Source: Ilyobacter_A sp963668015
GTDB taxonomy: Bacteria; Fusobacteriota; Fusobacteriia; Fusobacteriales; Fusobacteriaceae
Direction of reading: 5' to 3'
DNA length: 64,000 nt
Assembly: GCA_963668015.2 (NCBI GenBank)
Contig: CAXXCR010000003.1
Span: forward strand, 1-64,000
A program made the position numbers and the translations under genes. Of this stretch, positions 49,817-57,961 are shown in pieces (position 1 is the stretch's first letter; the number at the start of each line of letters is the position of its first letter). The notes beneath the pieces are model-generated. The model was not told the origin of the DNA. It saw nothing but the letters and a program-made list of their open reading frames with translations, and ran no database searches.

Positions 49817-50677
49817 ATGGCTGGCGGAAAAAGTAGAGAAATAAAGAACAGGATAAAAGGAGTAAAATCCACCCATCAGATTACCAAAGCGATGGATATA
49901 GTTTCATCCACAAAGTATAAAAAGTTTGTAAGCCTTGTGCAAAAGACCAGACCTTACTCTGAAATGCTAAACGGAATACTAGACAATATCTCTGCTGGAA
50001 TAAGTGGAGAAAAACACCCGCTATTCGACGGCAAGCAAGAAGTTAAGAGAATAGGGATTGTTGTTATGGCATCAGATAGAGGACTTTGTGGGAGTTTTAA
50101 CAATAATATCCTAAAAGAGATGGCGAAAATTATAGAAGATAATCCTGACAAGGAGGTCTCTATAATAACAATAGGTAAAAAGGCAAGAGACTATTGCAAA
50201 AAAAGAGATTACGACATAAAGTCAGAATATATTCAACTAATTCCTGAAACGATGTTTGAAAAAGCCAAAGAAATTGGTGAAGATATTGTGGAATTCTACA
50301 TGAATGACATATTCGATGAGGTATATTTAGTTTATTCTAAATACCTGTCTGCTGTTAGTTCAGAATTTATAAGTCAAAAAATAGTTCCGATTCAGAGAGA
50401 AGAAGTTAAGGCGAAAGAAGATACATATATATTTGAACCTTCTATTGAAAGTATACTCACAAGTTTACTTCCTAAATACCTTAACATAAAACTATATCAA
50501 TCTATATTGGAAACTACAGCAAGTGAGCATGCAGCCAGAAAGCAGGCTATGAAAAGTGCCACTGATAATGCTGAAGATATGATGGCAGATCTGACACTTC
50601 AATATAACAGGGAAAGACAGTCGGCTATTACTCAGGAAATTTCTGAGATCGTTGGAGGAGCAGCAGCTCTAAAATAA
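49817..50677 (+). CDS. atpG: F-ATP synthase subunit gamma
   Basis: A 286-residue rotor shaft. N-terminal REIKNRIKGVKSTHQITKAMDIVS and C-terminal ARKQAMKSATDNAEDM with a terminal coiled coil are the family ends (given in parts). SDRGLCGSFN lies near residue 80. GCGAGGTG precedes the ATG. Confidence 0.96.
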   Translation: MAGGKSREIKNRIKGVKSTHQITKAMDIVSSTKYKKFVSLVQKTRPYSEMLNGILDNISAGISGEKHPLFDGKQEVKRIGIVVMASDRGLCGSFNNNILKEMAKIIEDNPDKEVSIITIGKKARDYCKKRDYDIKSEYIQLIPETMFEKAKEIGEDIVEFYMNDIFDEVYLVYSKYLSAVSSEFISQKIVPIQREEVKAKEDTYIFEPSIESILTSLLPKYLNIKLYQSILETTASEHAARKQAMKSATDNAEDMMADLTLQYNRERQSAITQEISEIVGGAAALK

Positions 50678-50736
50678 AATGGCGTGTAGGGATAATAACC
50701 CGTTGCCAAAAACTCTAAAGTAAAGGAGGCAATTTG

Positions 50737-52140
50737 GTGGAAAATAAAGGAACACTGGTTCAAATTATAGGTCCGGTTGTCGACGTTAGATTTGAAAATG
50801 AATTGCCTAAGATATACAACGCACTAAAAATTTCCTTAGGAGATGAAAAGTATTTAGTTGCGGAAGTACAGCAACACTTAGGTAATAACATGGTAAGAGC
50901 GGTTGCCATGGACGGAACAGACGGATTACAAAGAGGAGTAGAGGTTTTAGATACAGGGGCGGCTATTTCAGTTCCGGTAGGAAAATCAGTTCTTGGAAGA
51001 ATCTTAAATGTACTAGGAGAACCTGTTGACCAAGCTGGAGAGGTTAAATCAGAGGAATACCACCCTATTCATAGGGAAGCTCCAAGTTTTGAGGAGCAGG
51101 GAACAGAAACTGAAATACTTGAAACAGGTATAAAAGTAGTTGACTTGCTAGCTCCATACCAAAAGGGGGGTAAAACTGGTCTTTTCGGAGGAGCTGGAGT
51201 AGGGAAAACAGTACTTATAATGGAACTTATAAACAACATCGCAAAAGGTCATGGAGGACTTTCAGTTTTTGCAGGTGTTGGAGAAAGAACAAGGGAAGGA
51301 AGAGATCTTTTCGACGAAATGACAGAAAGTGGAGTATTAGACAAAACTTCGCTTGTGTACGGTCAAATGAATGAGCCACCTGGTGCAAGACAAAGGGTAG
51401 CTCTTACAGGTCTTACAATCGCTGAGTATTTCAGGGATCAAGAAGGTCAGGATGTACTTCTTTTCATTGATAACATATTCAGGTTTACTCAAGCGGGTTC
51501 TGAGGTTTCAGCTCTTCTAGGTAGGATGCCTTCAGCGGTTGGATACCAGCCGAACCTTGCAACGGAGATGGGTACTCTTCAAGAGAGAATCACATCAACT
51601 AAAACTGGATCGATCACATCTGTACAAGCAGTATATGTACCTGCCGATGACTTGACAGATCCGGCTCCAGCGACTACATTTGCGCATTTGGATGCTACAA
51701 CAGTACTTTCAAGAAGGATTGCGTCGCTTGGTATCTATCCGGCGGTTGACCCTCTAGATTCAACATCTAGAATTCTTGACCCACAAATAGTTGGGCATGA
51801 ACACTACAATGTAGCTAGGGAAGTACAAAAAGTTCTACAAAGATATAAAGAACTACAAGATATAATAGCCATCTTAGGTATGGATGAATTATCTGATGAA
51901 GATAAAGTTACAGTTAACAGAGCAAGAAAAATCGAAAGATTCTTCTCTCAACCATTCTCGGTAGCGGAACAGTTTACAGGAATGTCAGGTAAATATGTTT
52001 CCATCAAAGATACGGTAAGAGGATTTAAAGAGATCCTGGAAGGTAAGCATGATGATCTTCCTGAGCAAGCATTCCTATACGTAGGATCAATTGATGAGGC
52101 AGTAGCAAAAGCAAGGGAACTAATGAAAGGGGCTGAATAG
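50737..52140 (+). CDS. atpD: F-ATP synthase subunit beta (catalytic)
   Basis: A 467-residue catalytic subunit. The P-loop GGAGVGKTV lies near residue 150, the catalytic Glu in GVGERTREG near 180, and the family signature PAVDPLDSTSR near 335. GTG 50737 lies seven bases after AAGGAGG; a TTG at 50734 is too close to it. Confidence 0.97.
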   Translation: MENKGTLVQIIGPVVDVRFENELPKIYNALKISLGDEKYLVAEVQQHLGNNMVRAVAMDGTDGLQRGVEVLDTGAAISVPVGKSVLGRILNVLGEPVDQAGEVKSEEYHPIHREAPSFEEQGTETEILETGIKVVDLLAPYQKGGKTGLFGGAGVGKTVLIMELINNIAKGHGGLSVFAGVGERTREGRDLFDEMTESGVLDKTSLVYGQMNEPPGARQRVALTGLTIAEYFRDQEGQDVLLFIDNIFRFTQAGSEVSALLGRMPSAVGYQPNLATEMGTLQERITSTKTGSITSVQAVYVPADDLTDPAPATTFAHLDATTVLSRRIASLGIYPAVDPLDSTSRILDPQIVGHEHYNVAREVQKVLQRYKELQDIIAILGMDELSDEDKVTVNRARKIERFFSQPFSVAEQFTGMSGKYVSIKDTVRGFKEILEGKHDDLPEQAFLYVGSIDEAVAKARELMKGAE

Positions 52141-52143
52141 TAT

Positions 52144-52551
52144 ATGGCAGCAACTTTCAGACTTCAAATAGTGACTCCTCAAGAAATGATGCTTGATACA
52201 GAGGTTGAAATGGTTATCTTAAGGACAACTGAGGGAGATATGGGGATACTGGCAAACCACATCCCACTTGTTGCAGAACTTGCCATTGGCGAGATGAAAA
52301 TAAAGTCTGAAGGCAAAGAAGAAATATACTATGTTTCAGGTGGATTTTTAGAAGTTTCCAGGGAAAAAACCCTAATACTTGCAGATGAAGCAATAAGCTT
52401 TGAAAATCTAGATGTTGAAAGAGCTAAAAAAGATGCAGAGATTGCAAAACAAAAACTTTTGAAACTGAAAGAGGAAAAAGATGTTGCTTCTATGGAAAAA
52501 CTACTTCAAGAAGCTCTTACAAAAGTAAAAATTGTTGAAAAACATATGTAA
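52144..52551 (+). CDS. atpC: F-ATP synthase subunit epsilon
   Basis: A 135-residue subunit with an N-terminal beta sandwich (LQIVTPQEMMLD, TEGDMGILANHIPL) and a C-terminal helical pair (residues about 90-135) that can inhibit ATP hydrolysis. It starts three bases after atpD and ends the operon. Confidence 0.94.
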   Translation: MAATFRLQIVTPQEMMLDTEVEMVILRTTEGDMGILANHIPLVAELAIGEMKIKSEGKEEIYYVSGGFLEVSREKTLILADEAISFENLDVERAKKDAEIAKQKLLKLKEEKDVASMEKLLQEALTKVKIVEKHM

Positions 52552-52579
52552 AAGAGAGGCTGAAAGCCTCTCTTTTTTA
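52551..52579 (+). terminator. bidirectional terminator between atpC and nnr
   Basis: AAAGAGAGGCT (52551-52561), loop GAA, AGCCTCTCTTT (52565-52575) and T-run. The A-rich left arm lets it also end the convergent nnr gene. Confidence 0.9.
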
Positions 52580-54139
52580 TATTATGTCTATAGAATGAGA
52601 TTTTTTGATCAATTCATAAGAGGTTCTGAATATTTTCATGGTGTTTGGCAGAAAATCTAAAAGATCCCCTGCGATAACCCCGTCTTCACCTTTTTCATCA
52701 GAAATGATTTCACTGCAGAGTCCATGAATAAATACCCCGTTTTTAACTGCATCTAAAAGATCCAATCCCAGGACATATTGTGCTGCTATAACTCCACAGA
52801 GCACATCCCCGCTGCCTGCTGTGGCCAAAGATGAATTTCCTGTCAAATTTATGTAGCATCTCCCATCGGGACAGTAAATTTGGCTATGTGCCCCTTTTAC
52901 CATTAATATTACTCCGAATTTTTTAGAGAATTCTTTACAGAGTTCAACTTGTCTTTTCTTTATATCTTCTATACCCGTGTCCATAAGTGACGAGAGTTCC
53001 CCCAGGTGAGGTGTCAGTACTGTAAGTGCCTTCCTCTCTTTTAAAATATTCAAATCCTTAGAAATTGCAGTTATACCATCTGCATCTAAAATTATGGGGG
53101 CCTTTATTTTTTGCACCAAAGACTTGATAAGCTCCTGGCTGTCATCCTCTGCGGACATTCCGCATCCCAAAACTACAAGGCGCATATTTTCGCACAGTTC
53201 CAATATTGCATCCCTGGAAGTTCTGCCTAGGTTTCCTCTGGAATTTTCCTGGATTGGGTGAAAAACTATCTCGCTTGACCTTGCAGCGAGCACGGGTACC
53301 ATAGACTCCGGACAGGCAAGCCTTGCGTAGCCTCCTCCAGATTTCAGAAAGCCCATAGAGTTGAAAAGCGGCGCTCCATAGTACTGCCTACCTCCGCCTA
53401 TGAAAAGGACAGAGCCGTAGTTATTTTTGTGGGAGTCCGGTTCTCTGGCAGGACAAATAAGAGGCGTATTTATCTGTGTTTTCAAGTCGTTGTAGAGTTT
53501 AGGCGGGAATGATATATTTGAAACTGTGAGCTGGCCGTTATACTTAAATCCGGGATAAAGCAGGTTGCCCAATTTTGGCAAGCCGAAGCTTACGGTGAAG
53601 TCAGCTTCAACAGCCTGTCCCATAAGCTTACCTGTATTGCCATTTATCCCTGATGGAATGTCAAGAGACAGCACTTTTTTTCCGCTTAGGTTAATAGCGG
53701 CGATTATATCACCGTACTCTCCTTCTATATTCCGGTTCAGTCCCACCCCGAAAATGGCGTCCACGATAACTGTATATTGGGATATGAAATCATTTATTTT
53801 TTTTATCTCGGGAACAGCATATATTGAGAGTCCTATTTTTTGCAGTATGGAATAATTCAATGACGAGCTGCCGGTATATTTATCCGGATCTGTTAAAAGT
53901 ATAACTGCTATATCTGCACCGGCCGAGTGAAGTTTTCTTGCAAGCGCCAGGCCGTCACCACCGTTGTTTCCGGGTCCGCAAAAAATCAAAAAGCTTTCTC
54001 TGGACACGTCTAATTTTTTTTTAATAAGTTCGTAGGCCGAGATGCTTGCATTTTCCATGAGTATTTCCTGGCTGATGCCGTAAGTCTCTATAGCAGTTTT
54101 ATCTAAGTTTTGCATCTGTTTTCCACTTGCTATTTTCAT
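52577..54139 (-). CDS. nnr: bifunctional NAD(P)HX epimerase/dehydratase
   Basis: A 520-residue fusion repairing hydrated NADH and NADPH. The N-terminal YjeF_N epimerase domain has CGPGNNGGDGL near residue 54 and DAIFGVGLNR near 112; the C-terminal ADP-dependent dehydratase domain (about 225-500) has LTPHLGEL and TAGSGDVLCGVIAA with its catalytic Asp. GGAGGATC precedes the ATG. It is a lone minus-strand gene between the atp operon and coaE. Confidence 0.94.
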   Translation of the reverse strand: MKIASGKQMQNLDKTAIETYGISQEILMENASISAYELIKKKLDVSRESFLIFCGPGNNGGDGLALARKLHSAGADIAVILLTDPDKYTGSSSLNYSILQKIGLSIYAVPEIKKINDFISQYTVIVDAIFGVGLNRNIEGEYGDIIAAINLSGKKVLSLDIPSGINGNTGKLMGQAVEADFTVSFGLPKLGNLLYPGFKYNGQLTVSNISFPPKLYNDLKTQINTPLICPAREPDSHKNNYGSVLFIGGGRQYYGAPLFNSMGFLKSGGGYARLACPESMVPVLAARSSEIVFHPIQENSRGNLGRTSRDAILELCENMRLVVLGCGMSAEDDSQELIKSLVQKIKAPIILDADGITAISKDLNILKERKALTVLTPHLGELSSLMDTGIEDIKKRQVELCKEFSKKFGVILMVKGAHSQIYCPDGRCYINLTGNSSLATAGSGDVLCGVIAAQYVLGLDLLDAVKNGVFIHGLCSEIISDEKGEDGVIAGDLLDFLPNTMKIFRTSYELIKKSHSIDII

Positions 54140-54340
54140 ATGAGATCCTCCTGATAATGTCTTAGTTTTAATTATTCGATAAAAGTTTTTTAAGATTATA
54201 TGCGGTATTTCCTTTAAATTTTAATAAAAATATATGTATATGAACAAAAATATAACATTGTACGAGTTTCGTTTTGAATGAATAAAAAGCTTTTTACATT
54301 TTGCAGAAATTCATTTCTAACATCACTTTGTCGTATGAAG
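54140..54340. other. gene-free spacer between nnr and the repeat
   Basis: About 200 AT-rich bases holding the presumed nnr promoter on the minus strand. No clear gene or strong hairpin was seen. Confidence 0.4.
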
Positions 54341-54604
54341 TATTTAATTTCTGAGAATCTTTTTGCACACAGAGTTTCACAGAGAAATCCTTAAGTCAAA
54401 AGATTTATTCTTTGTCACGAATTACACGAATCTCACGAATGATTAAAAACCTTGAAAATTAAAGATTTTTAGTAAGCTTCTGTGAAGCTCACTCTTTTCC
54501 TCCGTGCAACTCTGTAACCAATTTTTTGACTTTCTATTCGTGATAATTAGTGCGATTCGTGACCAAAAAAGTTTTTATATCCTTACAAGAAATTAGTAAT
54601 TTAT
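54341..54604. repeat. palindromic dispersed repeat, copy 2
   Basis: A 264-base copy of the element at 32035-32323, nearly identical apart from a 24-base gap, one further base and a few substitutions. GTCACGAATTACACGAATCT (54414 on) is partly complementary to ATTCGTGATAATTAG...ATTCGTGACC (54536-54563), and CACACAGAGTTTCACAGAG to the CTCCGTGCAACTCTGTAACC arm. It lacks the outer inverted ends of copy 1. No open frame. Confidence 0.8.
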
Positions 54605-54869
54605 TATCTGATTTACATTCGGCAGGTATCAAATTCTGAATAGCTCTGATGATATTAATTTTTTAAGCAAGTCCGTTTAGTACAACGTAAGGACGATAAG
54701 GGAAATTCAGATGTCTACGGTACACTGAGTTATTTTTCTTGTGATTTTTCATAAAATTTACCTTTCTAATATAGAATGGGGTATGATTGATTATTTATAT
54801 CGAATATAGAGATAAATTTCTTTAAATTACATCAAACTTATTGTAAAATATTGAAAAAAGGAGGTAGCT
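54605..54869. other. gene-free spacer before coaE
   Basis: About 265 AT-rich bases. Only the AAGGAGG ribosome binding site of coaE near the end is clear. A promoter could not be picked with confidence. Confidence 0.4.
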
Positions 54870-55448
54870 ATGATATTAGGTTTAACAGGTGGGATTGCAA
54901 GCGGGAAATCTACAGTTTCAAAAATATTTTCTAGAATGGGAGTTAAGATTATAGATGCGGATGAAATAAGCAGGATGGTGGCGGATAATGCAGAAGTTTT
55001 GCAGGAACTCGCAGGGGAATTTGGTGAGGAGATAATAATTGATGGCAGACTTGACAGAAAAAAACTCAGGGAGATAGTGTTTGAGAGCGAGGAAAATGTA
55101 GGCAGGATAAACTCTATAATGCATCCAAAGATAATAAGCAACTTGGAAGCTGAGATTGACAAAAACAGGTCTGAGAAGCTGTTGATACTGGATATCCCTC
55201 TGCTATATGAGGCGAAACTGGATTACTTGTGTGAAAAGGTGCTGTTGGTTTTTGTTGACGAGGAAACCCAGATTGAAAGGGTTATAAAGCGGGATGGTTG
55301 TTCGAAAAAACAAGCTGAAAATATAATAGAGAAGCAGATGCCTTTGTCACAGAAAAAAGAGCTGGCAGATTATTATATTGATAATAGCGGCAGCTTTGAA
55401 GAGCTTGAAAATATGGTTCAAGAGTTTTATTCTGACATTATGAAATAA
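54870..55448 (+). CDS. coaE: dephospho-CoA kinase
   Basis: A 192-residue enzyme that phosphorylates dephospho-CoA at the 3' hydroxyl in the last step of CoA synthesis. The P-loop GLTGGIASGKST lies at residues 4-15, DADEISR follows near 30, and LDIPLLYE is near 110. AAGGAGG precedes the ATG. The following gene begins about 100 bases on. Confidence 0.95.
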   Translation: MILGLTGGIASGKSTVSKIFSRMGVKIIDADEISRMVADNAEVLQELAGEFGEEIIIDGRLDRKKLREIVFESEENVGRINSIMHPKIISNLEAEIDKNRSEKLLILDIPLLYEAKLDYLCEKVLLVFVDEETQIERVIKRDGCSKKQAENIIEKQMPLSQKKELADYYIDNSGSFEELENMVQEFYSDIMK

Positions 55449-55544
55449 ATTTTTAGAATGAGCATATATTAAATTGACTGGTAAATTATACTGTGTTAAA
55501 ATATATTGAACGATGTACTATTTTATTTGAAACGGGGTGTGGTG

Positions 55545-56759
55545 ATGCTGCTTAATTTGGCTATAGTCGTTTTAATCGCAATGTTTTTAGCCCGTGTATT
55601 TGAAAGAATAAAACTGCCACCGTTGCTTGGAATGATAGCTGCAGGGGTTATTTTAGGACCTTACAGCAGGCAGGCATTGGGGGTGAGTTCAAAATTCTTA
55701 GACACTGTGTTTATTTCAGAAGACCTCATAAAGCTGTCTTCTGAGATGAGAACGGCGGCTCTCATAATAATACTTATAAGAGCGGGGCTTGGTATAAATA
55801 AAAAGACCTTGAATAAGATAGGGAAACAGGCAGTTAAGATGTCGTTTATTCCTGGGATATTAGAGGGGGCTGTGCTTATTTTTGTTGGACATAAGCTATT
55901 AGGAATTCCGCTTGTAGAAGCAGGGGTATTGGCATTTATAATAGCAGCGGTCTCTCCTGCGGTAATTGTTCCGCAAATGTTGGACCTGAAATCTAAAGGA
56001 TACGGTAAAAAAAAGGAGATACCGACTCTTATACTTGCAGGAGCTTCTGTTGATGATGTGTTTGCAATAACTATATTCGGGGCCTTCTTGAGCCTGACTT
56101 TAGGTGAAAGAGAAAGCATGGTGAAACTGTTCCTGAAGATACCCACAAGTATATTTTGTGGGATAGTTTTAGGTGTAATGTTTGGATTTTTACTCTTGAA
56201 GTTTTATGAAAAACAACATATAAGGGACAGTAAAAAAGTAATTATCTTTATGATAATCGCAATTTTATTCAACCACTTGGAAACTCTGAATATCATCCCG
56301 CTAGCAAGCCTTTTGGGTATAATGGCTATGGGGTTTGTAATACTTGAAAAAAATGAAGAGCTGGCCAAGAGGCTGGCATCGAAGTTTAATAAGATATGGG
56401 TTCTGGCAGAGATACTTTTATTTGTACTTATAGGTGCAGCGGTTAATATTTCGGTAGTTTTAGATGCTGGACTGGTAGGTCTGGCCATCATATTTATAGG
56501 ACTTATAGGGAGAAGCATAGGTGTATGGTTGTCGCTTGTAGGTTCTCAGCTGAGTAAAAAAGAGATATGGTTTTGTACAATAGCTTATATACCAAAGGCA
56601 ACAGTTCAAGCTGCAATAGGAGCAATACCACTTTCTATGGGGGTGGCTTCGGGAGAACTTATACTGGCTATAGCCGTACTTAGTATTATAGTGACTGCAC
56701 CGCTTGGAGCAATAGGTATAAAATATAGTGCTGATAAATTTTTGGATATACATGAATAG
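55545..56759 (+). CDS. monovalent cation:proton antiporter (CPA family)
   Basis: About 404 residues with 11-13 membrane segments. GMIAAGVILGP near residue 30, SPAVIVPQM and the paired acidic ASVDDVFAI (residues about 165-173) mark the CPA1/CPA2 antiporter fold; the two aspartates are the likely ion site. Na+/H+ exchange is inferred. ATG 55545 follows GGGGTGTGG; a TTG at 55506 is the alternative. It would fit an organism that runs its ATP synthase on Na+. Confidence 0.85.
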   Translation: MLLNLAIVVLIAMFLARVFERIKLPPLLGMIAAGVILGPYSRQALGVSSKFLDTVFISEDLIKLSSEMRTAALIIILIRAGLGINKKTLNKIGKQAVKMSFIPGILEGAVLIFVGHKLLGIPLVEAGVLAFIIAAVSPAVIVPQMLDLKSKGYGKKKEIPTLILAGASVDDVFAITIFGAFLSLTLGERESMVKLFLKIPTSIFCGIVLGVMFGFLLLKFYEKQHIRDSKKVIIFMIIAILFNHLETLNIIPLASLLGIMAMGFVILEKNEELAKRLASKFNKIWVLAEILLFVLIGAAVNISVVLDAGLVGLAIIFIGLIGRSIGVWLSLVGSQLSKKEIWFCTIAYIPKATVQAAIGAIPLSMGVASGELILAIAVLSIIVTAPLGAIGIKYSADKFLDIHE

Positions 56760-56851
56760 CAGGTGCACAAGTGAAGGTAGGGGAAAACCACAGTTTAAAC
56801 TTAAGTGACCTGCTCAAAACGATGGATTTTAATATATGGGGGGATTTTTAG

Positions 56852-57937
56852 ATGCTTAATTTACTTATATCTCCTGGGAGGTATATATCAGGATACGACA
56901 ACATCCATGAACTCGGGTGTGAAGTAAAAAAAATAGGAGGCACAGTTCTTGTATTACTGGATGAAAATATATTGGATAAAATTCAAGGGGGCTTAAGTTC
57001 CTTGGTAGAAAATGTTCATATCGAGCAGACTTATTTTAACGGAGAGTGCTGCCACTCTGAGATAGACAGGATAGCAGAACTGTTAAAATCCAAGAATATA
57101 GATGTCATAGTCGGTATAGGTGGCGGAAAACTTATGGATACCACAAAGGCAGCGGGTTACAAGGGAGGCTCCAAGATAGTTACAGTTCCCACTATAGCTG
57201 CTACCTGTGCAGCCTGGTCTTCGCACTCGGCGGTTTATACCGAGCAAGGAATTGCCTATGAATACTATGACATACACAAAAATCCAGACATGCTGTTTAT
57301 GGATAAAAAAATAATAAGTTCAGCACCTGTGAGGTACCTGATATCCGGCATGGTGGATTCGCTTGCAAAATGGGTGGAGACAAAGGCGTTTACTGACGGT
57401 ATAACAGAGAAAAATGTTGAACTGGAAATAGCTATGTATATAGCCAAAAAAATATATGATGAAATTTTTGAGTTTGGGGTAAAGGCTGTTTCAGATATAA
57501 AAAACGGCATTTATTCTAAAGAGGTCGACTGTATGATAGAGCACACAATACTCAGCGCAGGTCTGGTTGGCGGAGTTGGCGGAGAGGCGTGCAGGGCAGT
57601 TGCAGCGCATGCAGTAAACAATGCATTTACAGTCTTATTTGGAAGAAACAGAGAAAACCTACACGGAGAGGTAGTCGGGTTTGGTAACCTGGTCCAAAAA
57701 GTCCTAGACGGCGACAGAAATGAGGCTGAAAAACTGGCTAAGCTGTATGCAGAGCTAGGGGCTCCGGTAAATTTATGCGATTTAAATATGGGAGAACTGG
57801 ATGAGGTTGAGTTCACAAAAATAGTAAATAGGGCCTTGTACAAGGGAGATACAATGTGGAATCTTCCATATGATGTGAATTTTGATATGGTAAAGAAAGC
57901 TATATTAGAGGCAGAAAAGATAGCTAGTAATCTTTAG
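56852..57937 (+). CDS. glycerol dehydrogenase-like iron/zinc-dependent oxidoreductase
   Basis: A 361-residue member of the GldA branch of the iron-containing alcohol dehydrogenase family. The NAD-binding VGIGGGKLMDTTKAAGY lies at about residues 87-103, and metal ligands are Asp in ISGMVDSLAKW, His in VAAHAVNNA and His in ENLHGEVVGFG. Glycerol is one possible substrate; hydroxycarboxylate or other polyol dehydrogenases share the motif. GGGGG precedes the ATG. It could reduce or oxidise C3 compounds with NAD(H). Confidence 0.85.
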   Translation: MLNLLISPGRYISGYDNIHELGCEVKKIGGTVLVLLDENILDKIQGGLSSLVENVHIEQTYFNGECCHSEIDRIAELLKSKNIDVIVGIGGGKLMDTTKAAGYKGGSKIVTVPTIAATCAAWSSHSAVYTEQGIAYEYYDIHKNPDMLFMDKKIISSAPVRYLISGMVDSLAKWVETKAFTDGITEKNVELEIAMYIAKKIYDEIFEFGVKAVSDIKNGIYSKEVDCMIEHTILSAGLVGGVGGEACRAVAAHAVNNAFTVLFGRNRENLHGEVVGFGNLVQKVLDGDRNEAEKLAKLYAELGAPVNLCDLNMGELDEVEFTKIVNRALYKGDTMWNLPYDVNFDMVKKAILEAEKIASNL

Positions 57938-57961
57938 ATAAAGTTTAGAAAGAGGAAGAGT

